From Obelidium mucronatum (Eukaryota; Chytridiomycota; Chytridiomycetes; Chytridiales; Chytriomycetaceae), in the NCBI GenBank assembly GCA_025765595.1, contig JAIVFH010000021.1:327969-391968 (forward strand): a DNA stretch of 64,000 bases, given 5' to 3'. The stretch's first letter is position 1. Each line of letters starts with the position of its first letter. Below, piece by piece: positions 55,284-64,000 of this stretch. The position numbers and the translations under genes were made by a program. Below the pieces are notes generated by a model. The model saw only the letters and a list, made by a program, of their open reading frames with translations. It did not search any database and was not told the DNA's origin.

Positions 55284-57095
55284 ATGGCACTGCTTGGCAC
55301 TCCATTTTGCGTTGTGGCTTTCGTTGATTGTTCTCTTTTTTGTTTGGTCTTTTCCGCTGATTCTGCTATTGTACAAAGACTGCGTCATTGTCTTTGCACT
55401 TCAATGCCTGCACACACCTCGCCTGCAACCATTCGTAAACGCAACCTTCACAGCAAGGCTGTGTTGACACCCCCTTCCCCTGGGACTTCAGACACAGATA
55501 CTACTACAGCATATCATTCCCGCCCAGTTGCGGCATTAGCAACTGCGTTCACAGATACATGCACTCTCGAGTCTAAAACCCATCGGCACTATAAATCCGT
55601 TCATTCCAGAAGATCAAAGTTTTCACCGCGCGTTTCACCGCTAAGCAATACAGAAACATCCTTGCGTGGATTTATTACCTTCTTTTGGGTTGGAATCGCC
55701 TGGTACACCATCTACACGTTGCACAAATCGTTCCGGGAGAACCAGGGCGCGTTAATGAATCCAGAGTTTTTGGTTCTTCTTGGGCACGATGGATGGCGTT
55801 TGTTTGTGGCGGATTCCGTTCTTATTCTGAGTTGTGGGGTGTGCGTGGGTATTGTCTCGCTTGTAAAGCATGGGATTATTGGAACGCGTATTGCAAAGTT
55901 TGTGGGTGGAGTTTGGGCTTTGAGTTGGTTTGTTGGTTGGATGGTGTGGATTTGGGGCCAGGATTGGAGGTGGACACAGACGGGGTTTATTACTCTGCAT
56001 TGCATAGCCATGTTGATGAAGCAGCATTCGTATTTGGCTTCAAACTGGGAAATGTTTTGGAAAAGAGATGTTTTGAAGGCAATGCACGTGGAAATAATGG
56101 ATCTGGAATGCGACGCTGTCTCATTGTCGCCGGTTTCCTCCAACGGATCCACTGTTGGAGATGTTTCGATTTCTTCTGTTGAGTTGGAGGAGCAAAAGGT
56201 TGTCGAAGGAAAGGTTGCTGTGCTCAAGAATGAAATCGATCTTTTGAAAGCCGAGTTGCAGCGGGGAGTCGGATTTCCGGCAAACATTACCATTCTGAAT
56301 TTTGTGGATTACATGCTGGTTCCATCGCTTGTATACGAGCTGCACTATCCTCGAACAGAGAGGTTTGTTATTGATCAACAACGTTTAATGTATCTCAAGA
56401 GGCTTAACCATCAGCTTTATCCAGATTCAATCTTTTCGCATTTTTTGAACGCACATCATATACCTTCTTGAGTTTCTTTCTTCTTTGTACAACGGTGGAC
56501 CAATACATTCTGCCGACTCTTCAAAAAACTCCAGAAATGGATTTTGTTACGACTGTAATTACCCTCATCATGCCATTCATGGTTTGCTTTATGATGATAT
56601 TTTTCATCATCTTCGAAGTAAGTTTTCAATTTTTTTTATTCTAACTCGTTTCTCATTCCAAAAAAAAAGTGTATCTGCAACGCATTCGCCGAACTTACTT
56701 GTTTCTCAGACCGTGAATTCTATCAAGACTGGTGGAACTCTTGCACATTCGACGAATACGCGCGGCGCTGGAACAAACCTGTTCATGAATTCCTATTACG
56801 CCACGTTTACCTGGAATCTATTTCTTCCTACAAGATATCTAAACAAAATGCAGCCCACTTGACATTCTTTGTGAGTAGCCTATTCCACGAATTTGCAATC
56901 GCCATGATTGGGAAACGTGTGAGACCGTGGTTGTTTTTATTTCAAATGTTTCAGATCCCGTTGATTTGGATGAGTCGATTGGATGCAATGAAGCGGAGAA
57001 GAGGGGTTGGGAATGTTTTGTTTTGGTTCAGTATGTTTCTGGGACCGCCATTGTTGGCTGTGTTGTATGCACGTGAACATTTTCTAGAGTCTTGA
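55284..57095 (+). CDS. MBOAT sterol/diacylglycerol O-acyltransferase
   Basis: An ER enzyme that esterifies sterol or diacylglycerol with fatty acyl-CoA. After a Ser/Thr/His-rich N-terminal tail come membrane spans (FITFFWVGIAWYTIYTL; WALSWFVGWMVWIW). A Glu/Leu coiled coil and YELHYPRTERFVIDQQR follow, then FLSFFLLCTTVDQYILPTL, DREFYQDWWNS (the FYxDWWN motif) and the catalytic His in FVSSLFHEFAIAM. This fits the ARE1/ARE2/SOAT–DGAT1 branch; which acceptor is used cannot be decided. The 52-nt intron 56618..56669 joins in phase. A T appears to be missing in the T run at about 56443. The start could also be the ATG at 55404. Confidence 0.82.
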
Positions 57096-57694
57096 TGGCT
57101 GCCGAGAAACGGGATTAAAATGTGTGAGAAGCATTATTGCTTTTAATAAAGCCGACACCGAAGTACTCTTGCACTAGAACTAGAATACCACGATTAAAAC
57201 TTTTATGTTTAAAACAATAAATGTGACAAACACGCCACATTTTGCAGCTCACAAAAAAGGTACTCAAGTTAACTCTGCTGCACATCATGACCAAAGCAAG
57301 AGTCTGGTATCAGTTGACAGTTGGGACGAATGCAGCAAGCGCCAGCGCCTCCTTGGGACTGTGTTGAGGGTTTCAACTTATCCAGGCAGTGACAGTCTAG
57401 ATGGATAACAATCGAGGTAAATTGTCCACTGCATAACTAATACCAAAAATATGTGTGTTGTGACACTGTCTTGCATCAGTGGTATTTCCGTATGTAGCAT
57501 CTGAACTGAACAGAGAGGTTGAAAGGAATCCTTGATACATCTGCCTGAGAAACCAGGAAGGAATAAACTGCCATCAAAAAGAATCATGACAGTGTTTTGA
57601 GCACATTTACTCCAGTGAACTGTTTCTCCTTGTTCAGTGCCGAAGCACGTGTTTTGTCCAAAAAAATGTGCGTGCTGTTCACCCAATATCAATA
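57096..57694. other. Intergenic, one doubtful ORF
   Basis: AATAAA at about 57145 may end the acyltransferase transcript. A minus-strand frame (57378..57692) contains scattered Cys residues but no family I know, and overlapping frames look equally likely. I leave it uncalled. Confidence 0.35.
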
Positions 57695-58656
57695 ATGATC
57701 AAGACAGCAACAGGCATCATTCTAGTACTCCTACATGGCCTCTCCTTTGCATTCTTCCTCAACGCCGCATCAGATCCATCCTTCATCAGCATCTTCACAA
57801 GCCTGTTGGCGTTAATATACCTTGTTCTTTCGATATCTTCAGCTGGCTTTGTGTATCGGTTAAACCAAACGGATCAACGGCATTTCCTGATCATGTATGA
57901 AAAAACGAAAGATCTATTTTTCGGGTGAGACAATGAGTCTAATGTCGGTTTTTTTTTGTTTGTTGAAAGGGATTTGGCTGTGTCTCTCTTGCTTCGATTC
58001 AGTCTCACCGTATGGCTGTTTCAATCAACGTCAATAGCAACAACTTCCAATGCGCCGCCGCCGGGATTCATGGAAATCATGCATGTTCTTTTAACGTATG
58101 CGCAGCATCTGCTTGCGATCGAATATCTCAGTGTTTTGCGGGCTTCTCGAAATGAGGTTTGAAGTTGTTCTCGCTGTACAAGCGTGTTGGGCAAAAAGTA
58201 AAATAACAAAAAAACGCAACGCAACGTAGGAAAGGGAACAGAATCGATTGGATTACCTGCTGTACAAAGTCTGGGTGAATGTCGGTTCACCGCTTGGGAT
58301 CTCCTGTTTCTTGATGGCTTGGTTGAAATTGTGGAGAGCGTTGCCGTTGGTTGAATCGGTTGCTGTGAATCTGCGGCGGGATTATTTTATACTTGGTTTG
58401 ATGTTGGTGATAGCGGGGGTGTTGTTTGTTGTTGTTGTGTGGAGGCTTGTGGCGTTTGTTGTGGTAATGTGGTGCTTTTCAAATTCGTTTTTCTTTTGAA
58501 GGACGAATTAAACAACTGTGTTTATTTTTATTTATAATACAGGAGTTGGTCTTTGTTTGGAGGGCTTATCAGGCGCTTGATTCTTGTGCTCAAGTGTTGG
58601 ATTGTTTGGAAGATGATGATTGGGAAAGTGAAAGGAAACATGATGAGATGGTTTAA
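57695..58656 (+). CDS. Six-span membrane protein, unrecognised
   Basis: The ATG at 57695 gives a signal-anchor-like start (MIKTATGIILVLLHGLSFAFF). Introns begin GTGAGA near 57926, GTTTGA near 58158 and GTAATG near 58463, all joining in phase. Hydrophobic spans: GIILVLLHGLSFAFF, IFTSLLALIYLVLSISSAG, LAVSLLLRFSLTVWLF, IMHVLLTYAQHLLAI, ISCFLMAWLKLW and ILGLMLVIAGVLFVVVVW. The C-terminus is acidic (LEDDDWESERKHDEM), ending at 58656. Topology is reminiscent of small 6–7-span receptors, but I see no diagnostic motif. Confidence 0.55.
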
Positions 58657-58899
58657 GTTTAACGTACTATAGTACATTGTATTAAAATGATAATCGCTGT
58701 CAAACATTTGCTTGATTATTGAAGCCAAAACTTCTTGGAATCATCCTCATTTCTCGTAATTTATAATGCCGCCTTATAATGCCGCCTTTACTGCCGTCCA
58801 CGTTCAAAGAAGTTGATTTTTTTTTTGATTGGTGGCTGTGTGAGCGGGCCACTGCAATAAAATCGGAGAATGCGAACCAGCCAGAAAAGAAAGAAAAAA

Positions 58900-59520
58900 A
58901 TGTCTACAACTCTGCAGTGCACATCATATAGCGTTCCAGCCACCTCCACCATCGTCGGAATCGCCTGTGTTCCTCAAGAATGTAGTAACCCCGCTGCCGC
59001 CTTTTCTGCGACTTGCAGCGCCATAAACAACACAACGGACGCAACCAAGAAGTATAACGAATGTACCCAATGCATCAACTCCTCTGGCCAGACTCGTGAA
59101 GCTGTCGCCGACGCCACACCCAGAGTATCATTTGAAGGGTTTTTAACCTTTGCTTCCAATGGAACTGCTACTGGCTCTTGTTATGGGATTACCCAATTTG
59201 TTTGGGCTTATAAAGTTGGCGCTTGTCTCCCGAGCCCAATCAAAACGGATGTTGGCAAGTACACTCTGATTGAGAAAGCGAGCTACTTTAGTGATGCCAA
59301 CTGCACTGTTCCTGTTGATGAGGGTAAATCGATTTATGATGGGTTTCGCGTCTCTTGTGCTTCACAAGGGTCGGCTGGTTCGTTTGGGCCTGTGAATGCC
59401 ACTACAACGTCGGCAAGTCCTGCCAAGCCCGCTACGAGTGCACCGGTTACTTCCAAGTCTGGCGCGTTTGTGGTGACTGCGTCGGCTGCTTTGATGGGAT
59501 TTTTGCTTTCGATCCTGTGA
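58900..59520 (+). CDS. Cys-rich surface protein with a C-terminal hydrophobic tail
   Basis: In-frame ATGs at 58870 and 58900; the second is preferred (A-rich context, protein MSTTLQCTSYSV). It has about ten Cys, N-x-S/T sites (NNTT, NGTA, NATT), an Ala/Thr/Pro linker (TSASPAKPATSAPVTS) and a hydrophobic end (FVVTASAALMGFLLSIL), as in a GPI signal. Again there is no N-terminal signal peptide. Layout matches the genes at 21049 and 22630, though sequence similarity is not evident. AATAAA follows near 59535. Confidence 0.55.
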   Translation: MSTTLQCTSYSVPATSTIVGIACVPQECSNPAAAFSATCSAINNTTDATKKYNECTQCINSSGQTREAVADATPRVSFEGFLTFASNGTATGSCYGITQFVWAYKVGACLPSPIKTDVGKYTLIEKASYFSDANCTVPVDEGKSIYDGFRVSCASQGSAGSFGPVNATTTSASPAKPATSAPVTSKSGAFVVTASAALMGFLLSIL

Positions 59521-60060
59521 GTTGAGCAAAGTAAATAAAAGGCATTTGTATGATTCTCTAGCGGACGCTTTCTTCTTCGAAAAGCGAGTACATTGATGAG
59601 GGTTTCTCAACAAAAAGATGCATCCGACCAGACACTTTTTTTTGATTCCGAAGATCCGGTGCAAAGATACTTATCTGATCCTAAGATCAAGGGCTCACAA
59701 TCTGGATCTGCTGCTACACATAACATGATTGGTAAAAGTCTTTTGTTCAGTCACGTGATGTTATCTGCGCCGGCCTGAGAGCCGGCAGAGAATCGAGGAG
59801 CTCTCGACCCGAAAACAGTAAGTCTTCCAACCTCATAGTGATCGTCAGACAATAACACTTTCATCAGTCTTTATGGTAATTGGTTGGCACTTGTATGATG
59901 AATAGCAGGAAATGAAGGGAATAATACGATTTATTATCATCTAAGTAAGCAAAAACTGTACAAGGGACTCGTGTGTGTGTGGATGTGTGTGTGTGTGGAT
60001 GTGTGATTTGAAATTGGCACATCAATTTGCCAAGGCTGAAGGGCAGCAACCGAGCCGCGA
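59521..60060. other. Intergenic with a GT microsatellite
   Basis: GCCGGC…GCCGGC inverted words lie near 59770. A (GT)n/GGATGT stretch lies at about 59970..60005. No gene supported. Confidence 0.4.
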
Positions 60061-60693
60061 CTACTCCCGCCTCGCACTGCCGCGGGCCAGCGCCAGGCCC
60101 GCCAGCCTGTCCTGCACCGGCTTCAGCACGTCCCCGACTGAGCGCGCGCGCACGCCAAGCAGCTTCCGGACTGGCGCGGCCCGCAGCGGCCGCTTCTTCT
60201 GGTGGCGCATGAAGGCCATGAAGCGCTCAGCGGGGGTTGGCTGGGCGTGCGTCAGTTGCTTCTCTTCCAGATGGTCCGCGTGGCACTGGGCGAACGCCAG
60301 GATGCCCTTGGCGCCGACCGGCACGGCGCTGCCCGGCAGCTGCAGCGGCGGCAGTGCCGCGGGCGGCTCGTCGAAGCCGCTGAGCGAGCACGCCGGACTC
60401 GCGAGCAGAATGTCGCTGATCAGAGTCTCCGTCGCGAGCACGTGGCCGTCGTCGACGTCGGGTGTTGCGCAGAACGAGTCGCTGAAGGCGGGCGGGCTCA
60501 TCAGCAGGAGGGCGTCACTTTCGGTATCAGTTGCGGTCTCAGTGTGAACTGCTTCGAGTGCGGCAGTGGGTTGTCCGTTGGTTCTCTGGATTTGCATCTT
60601 TTTTTTGTGCTTCGTCAGTTTCAGACACTGACTTTTGTTACAATGTGGCTGGGCGTAGCGGGGCCCCCTTGACGAAAATTGTTTCTCTTTCAT
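60061..60693 (-). CDS. GC-rich ORF, unrecognised protein of 210 residues
   Basis: Open from the ATG at 60693. The first 35 residues are Lys-rich and the middle is acidic and Ser/Ala/Pro-rich (DTESDALLLMSPPAFSDSF). The C-terminus is basic and helical (PAERFMAFMRHQKKRPLRAAPVRKLLGVRARSVGDVLKPV). GC content is clearly above the neighbours, like the first part of the PPR gene. The patterned basic helices suggest a real nucleic-acid- or protein-binding protein. No domain recognised; the downstream ATG (MQIQRTNGQ) is an alternative start. Confidence 0.45.
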   Translation of the reverse strand: MKEKQFSSRGPRYAQPHCNKSQCLKLTKHKKKMQIQRTNGQPTAALEAVHTETATDTESDALLLMSPPAFSDSFCATPDVDDGHVLATETLISDILLASPACSLSGFDEPPAALPPLQLPGSAVPVGAKGILAFAQCHADHLEEKQLTHAQPTPAERFMAFMRHQKKRPLRAAPVRKLLGVRARSVGDVLKPVQDRLAGLALARGSARRE

Positions 60694-61039
60694 TTGGAAC
60701 TTGGCGTTTCGTGTTTCGTCAGTGACAAGAAAACATGTGAGTTACATGAATGTTAAATGATGTAGTATGCCAGAGGGGACTGGCGGGGACTTTGCGGACA
60801 CACTGGTTTTTTTTTCTTGGCTGTCGAGGGTTCAACTAGGCGGATCAGATGACTTATCCCAATTCAACTCCACTCCCAATCAATCAGAACGATATATTAC
60901 TGAAGTACTTTCCATCATAACTTGTTGGAAATTTAGTTCACTTGTTTTGCAATTCATGGCTGTGTCATCACACAGCCACGAAAAAAGAGGGAGATTTGAT
61001 TTGGGAGTCATCTCTGTCACTGCATATCACATGTCTCAC
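60694..61039. other. Intergenic, nothing recognised
   Basis: No supported gene. The right end (about 61026 on) begins the first tandem copy of the kinase last exon. Confidence 0.35.
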
Positions 61040-61825
61040 AACTCTTTAAATAACGACTTTTTTATTTACTTTAAACGCTTTCCAAACTGGATGCTAGATT
61101 CTCAATCCGTATCAAAATCTTATCCATGAAAATTCTCTGCCTTGCATCCGTCACCAAAATATCAGTCAAAAGGGACCGAAACTGAGGTCCATACGCGTCT
61201 CGAGGAGGGAAAATGAGTTGGCCTCCAACAGCTGCAGTCATGCTTCCATCGACTTTTTGAAGAGTTTTTTCTTTAAATAACGAATTTTTTATTGACGTTA
61301 AACGCTTCCCAAACTGGATGCTAGATTCTCAATCCGTATCAAAATCTGATCCATGAAAACTCTCTGCCTTGCATCCGTCACCAAAATATCAGTCAAAAGG
61401 GACCGAAACTGAGGTCCATACGCGTCTCGAGGTGGGAAAATGAGTTGGCCTCCAACAGCTGCAGTCATGCTTCCATCGACTTTTTTGAAGAGTTTTTTTT
61501 TTTAACAATCCACGAGAAAAGAAGGAAAAAGAAAAGAAACATATTTACATGGAGGATGCTGAATCGACGCATCACTGTCATGTCTCACAACTCTTTAAAT
61601 AACAACTTTTTTTTATTTACTTTAAACGCTTCCCAAACTGGATGCCAGATTCTCAATCCGTATCAAGATTTGATCCATGAAAACTCTCTGCCTTGCATCC
61701 GTTACCAAAATATCAGTCAAAAAGGACCGAAACTGAGGTCCATACGCGTCTCGGGTGGGAAAATGAGTTGGCCTCCAACAGCTGCAGTCATACTTCCATC
61801 GACTTTTTGAAGGGGGGTTTTTTTT
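61026..61825 (-). repeat. Three tandem copies of the kinase last exon
   Basis: About 215-bp units at about 61060–61262, 61296–61495 and 61620–61825 share the segment coding GGQLIFPPRDAYGPQFRS…DILVTDARQR…DQILIRIENLASSL and a stop. The two outer (telomere-distal from the gene) units are in frame across PPRDAY. The unit next to the gene lacks bases there and shifts. A flanking word (TCTCACAACTCTTTAAATAAC) precedes units 1 and 3 only. Confidence 0.8.
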
Positions 61826-62937
61826 AACAATCCACGCGAAAAGAAAAGGAAAGAAGGAAACATATTTACATGGAGGATGCTGGTACGCTAATGCCCACAA
61901 TGTACATCCAAACGCCCAAACGTCACTCCTTTCATCAATCACGGCATCGCTATTGGGGTCAAATAACTCGGGGGCACGGAATGGCGCAGTCACAGTCTCG
62001 GCACAAAGTTCCTGCAATGCAACAGCCTCACGACGCGTTGTCAGGCGAACTCTGGCAGGCGCTACAGATCCCAAGTCCATCAATATCGCATGTGGTGACG
62101 CCGTCGGACTGGAATTGAGGAGAATGTTTGCTGGTTTGAGGTCTCTGAATGCAAGGGGTGGATTCTTTTTGCTGCAAAGTGTTTTGATATAAGATGGACA
62201 CCCACACACCAAAAAAAAAATATTACGCAACTGAAACGCCAAAAGGCCTCTCGCTACATCCGCGCCAATCTCCAGGATTTTCGAAAGCGGGAGGCAATCC
62301 CCCGGCGGAATCGAATCAATCAAATCCTGGGCAGTCCCGCCGCCGTAATAAGGAAGTAAAAGCAAGCCTTCCGCCAACACTGGTAATTCCATTGCATTCT
62401 GCTGTGCCCCTCCTCCGGCTCCTCGAGAGCGTAGGACATCGTTTCCTCTCAATATAACGCTATCCGATAGTTTGAGGACGAATGGGGAATTCACTGCGCC
62501 GTGGGCGCTGATTTCGGAGCGGAGGCGTTGTTCGTGTTCGGGGAGTTGTACTCGGATTCTTTTGAGTGCGTACATGTCGGCTGTGGAGGGATGGATTCCG
62601 GGTGTTGTTTCTTTGACGAGGTAGACGTATGAGAAACCTGTTTTTGGGGGTTCGTTTTCGTTCGAAAGTGTTGGCGAAGAGAGGGGCAAATGAAATGCAG
62701 TAACATAATACCTCCTTCGCCCAACGGCCTGATGACAGTAAATCGACGGTTTTTGAGGCGAAATACTTGTGCTTTCGAGAACCCAGCAACGAGAGATGCA
62801 AAGAAGGCGGTTATTATTTCGAGGTAATCCAACAGTTTGTCTTGGACAAGACTGATTGTGCCCCTGAAGGACTGTCCACCTAAAAAAATTAAACGAGTTT
62901 GGGTTGATTTTTTAACGGTGGGTGTTTTAGGGGGCAT
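61622..62937 (-). CDS. STK16-like protein kinase (NAK family)
   Basis: The ATG at 62937 starts MPPKTPTVKK. After RFTVIRPLGEGG an intron (GTATTATG…CAG) leads to FSYVYLV, completing the glycine loop. The Lys is in YALKRIRVQ. The catalytic loop is FRDLKPANILL (F for H of HRD) and the DFG site reads MDLGSV, as in STK16. The activation segment is AETVTAPFRAPELF, followed by IDERSDVWAFGCTLWALAY. Fungal and animal STK16/Env7 kinases act at Golgi and vacuole membranes. An intron beginning near 62250 (GT…CAAAAAG) interrupts before LAFRDLKP. The last exon slips frame near 61750, while two extra copies of it downstream are intact. Confidence 0.75.
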
Positions 62938-63085
62938 GGTAGCGTTGGCATAAAAGGTTGGGGCAAGAACCTCGACGAGACATATTATTATAGTTTTCTT
63001 TATTCGTAACACTTTCAAGAGCAAATGAGAGAATAAAAAGAGTAAAAAAGACTTCAGATGAATGCAAAATTATACGTATAAATCA

Positions 63086-63425
63086 TCACACAAATTTATT
63101 TTTCTTTCCCTTCTTCAGTCTTGGGCAAGTGATAAAAAGAACCACACAGGTTGGTGATGCTGGGTACGGTATTCCGATTGTTGAAACTATGGGTGGATTT
63201 GCCGCCGAGTCAAGTCGGCACACAGCAAGGCGCTTGGCAATCTTTGGTCCAACTTTTGCCTGAAAGTCAATTTTGGTGAAGTAGGCATCTTGCAAAGAGC
63301 ACAATATGGAGTACTGAGTCCACAGGAACTTTTGCAAGAATTTCAAGCATCCTTTTTTGATCCAGATTCTTTTTGTAGTCATTGTTCTCTCCAGAGATGC
63401 CGCATGTTGTAGCAACGTCAATCAT
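63086..63425 (-). CDS. Small unrecognised subtelomeric protein
   Basis: The ATG at 63425 opens MIDVATTCGISGENNDYKKN…, which stops near 63280. An overlapping frame carries on as AYFTKIDFQAKVGPKIAKRLAVC…, with a basic end (RLKKGKKNKF) at 63086. A one-base shift near 63300 would unite them into about 112 residues. No family recognised. Confidence 0.35.
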
Positions 63426-63749
63426 TTTCAAAGAATTCGCGAAAGATTCGGAATATTCAAGTTTTGTATACCGGAAATAGATGTTTTACAAAATTGAAAT
63501 CAAGCAGTTCTATTCAATGTTGCCCATATGTTTTCTTGTGGGTTCCCACCCGTCGAATTAAAATCACAATTATATAGATCCCCATGAAATAAAGGAAAAA
63601 ACTAGCTTCCTTTCCAACAAACGTAAAAAAAAAAGGGACGTTTTTTTGACACTCAGTTTCACCCCCGAAAATGCTTCTTATTCAACGGAAGCGATTCATG
63701 TGCAGCGGCGGCAGACTCTGGTTCCAAGAACCGTTTTCCGGATGAGAAG

Positions 63750-63902
63750 ATGGACCCGTTCTGGTGCTGGAGCCCTCCAAGTCTCATTGGATCGTGTACA
63801 GTTGTAGTCATTGAGGATAATGGGGATCCGACTTTCGGTAGTGAGTATAACGATGAATGGGAGTCGATACTCGATATTGTGGCAAGTGGGCTTTTGGAGT
63901 AG
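63750..63902 (+). CDS. Short ORF abutting the telomere
   Basis: The ATG at 63750 opens 50 codons (MDPFWCWSPPSLIGS…). The frame is open further upstream to an AG near 63630 (through KCFLFNGSDSCAAAADSG), so this may be a last exon. The end is acidic (GSEYNDEWESILDIV). The TAG is at 63900..63902 and telomere repeats begin at 63911. No room remains for a normal 3' untranslated region outside the repeat. Confidence 0.35.
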   Translation: MDPFWCWSPPSLIGSCTVVVIEDNGDPTFGSEYNDEWESILDIVASGLLE

Positions 63903-63910
63903 TGTGCGCC

Positions 63911-64000
63911 TTAGGGTTAGGGTAAGGGTTAGGGTAGGTAAGGTTAGGTTAGGGTTAGGGTTAGGGTTAGGGTTAGGGTTAGGGTTAGGGTTAGGGTTAG
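63911..64000 (+). repeat. Telomere, TTAGGG repeats
   Basis: The first about 40 bp are irregular (TTAGGG, TAAGGG, TAGG, TAAGG, TTAGG variants); after that the repeat is perfect to the window end. The G-rich strand runs 5'→3' toward the right, so this is a true right chromosome end. TTAGGG is common in fungi including chytrids. Confidence 0.97.

Noticed and set aside
57378..57692. Minus-strand ORF with several Cys
   Set aside because: Frames overlap without a convincing exon structure or signal peptide; could be chance.

Overview
The window is the end of a eukaryotic nuclear chromosome. It closes on about 90 bp of TTAGGG repeats at the right edge. Genes are dense and mostly carry short GT–AG introns of about 45–110 nt. 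The gene set points to a fungus: a Pma1-type H+-ATPase, a WSC-domain surface protein, Rab GDI, an ATG10-like E2, paired MTHFRs and an ARE/DGAT1-type acyltransferase. A rhodopsin-like seven-helix receptor, DM9 domains and plant-like LRR ectodomains suggest an early-diverging zoosporic fungus (chytrid-like). That placement is inference.

Layout. 0–11 kb holds small and unrecognised genes, a tandem pair of C92/NlpC-like hydrolase + DM9 proteins, a WSC protein, and two back-to-back genes sharing a 57-residue Cys/His motif. 10.7–20.9 kb holds NTH1, an F-box/ankyrin gene, Rab GDI, a MYND–RING gene with a decayed copy, a G-rich repeat island, an aldehyde dehydrogenase and a GPCR-like gene. 21–29.5 kb holds two related surface-protein genes around a tiny secreted Cys-rich protein, PMA1, a probable F-box retrocopy with a genomic poly(A) tail, and a fused RluA-like/PrmC (HemK) gene. 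29.7–39.3 kb holds a tandem pair of Gln/Ser-rich cyclin-like genes, a membrane protein, ATG10 and a mitochondrial PPR gene. 39.4–50.2 kb is a three-fold tandem duplication of an LRR–beta-propeller–LRR gene. Each duplicated block carries scraps of the two flanking genes (PPR 5' end, MTHFR 3' end). 50.4–57.1 kb holds two tandem MTHFR genes and an MBOAT acyltransferase. 57.1–64 kb is subtelomeric: unrecognised membrane and surface proteins, an STK16-like kinase with a triplicated last exon, and a small ORF ending 8 bp before the telomere repeat.

The most unusual signal is a family of about 15-nt perfect or near-perfect palindromes. They have a 6-bp stem around a 3-nt loop, with the core GCC-nnn-GGC, and they crowd the enlarged introns of the PPR gene and of all three LRR–propeller genes. 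Stem bases change in matched pairs between copies.

A caveat for all gene models: many otherwise conserved genes, including Rab GDI, are broken by one-base indels, often beside homopolymer runs. This looks more like residual assembly error than gene death, although the two cannot be separated from sequence alone. Coordinates for multi-exon genes span from start to stop codon; exon joins are given where I could read them.
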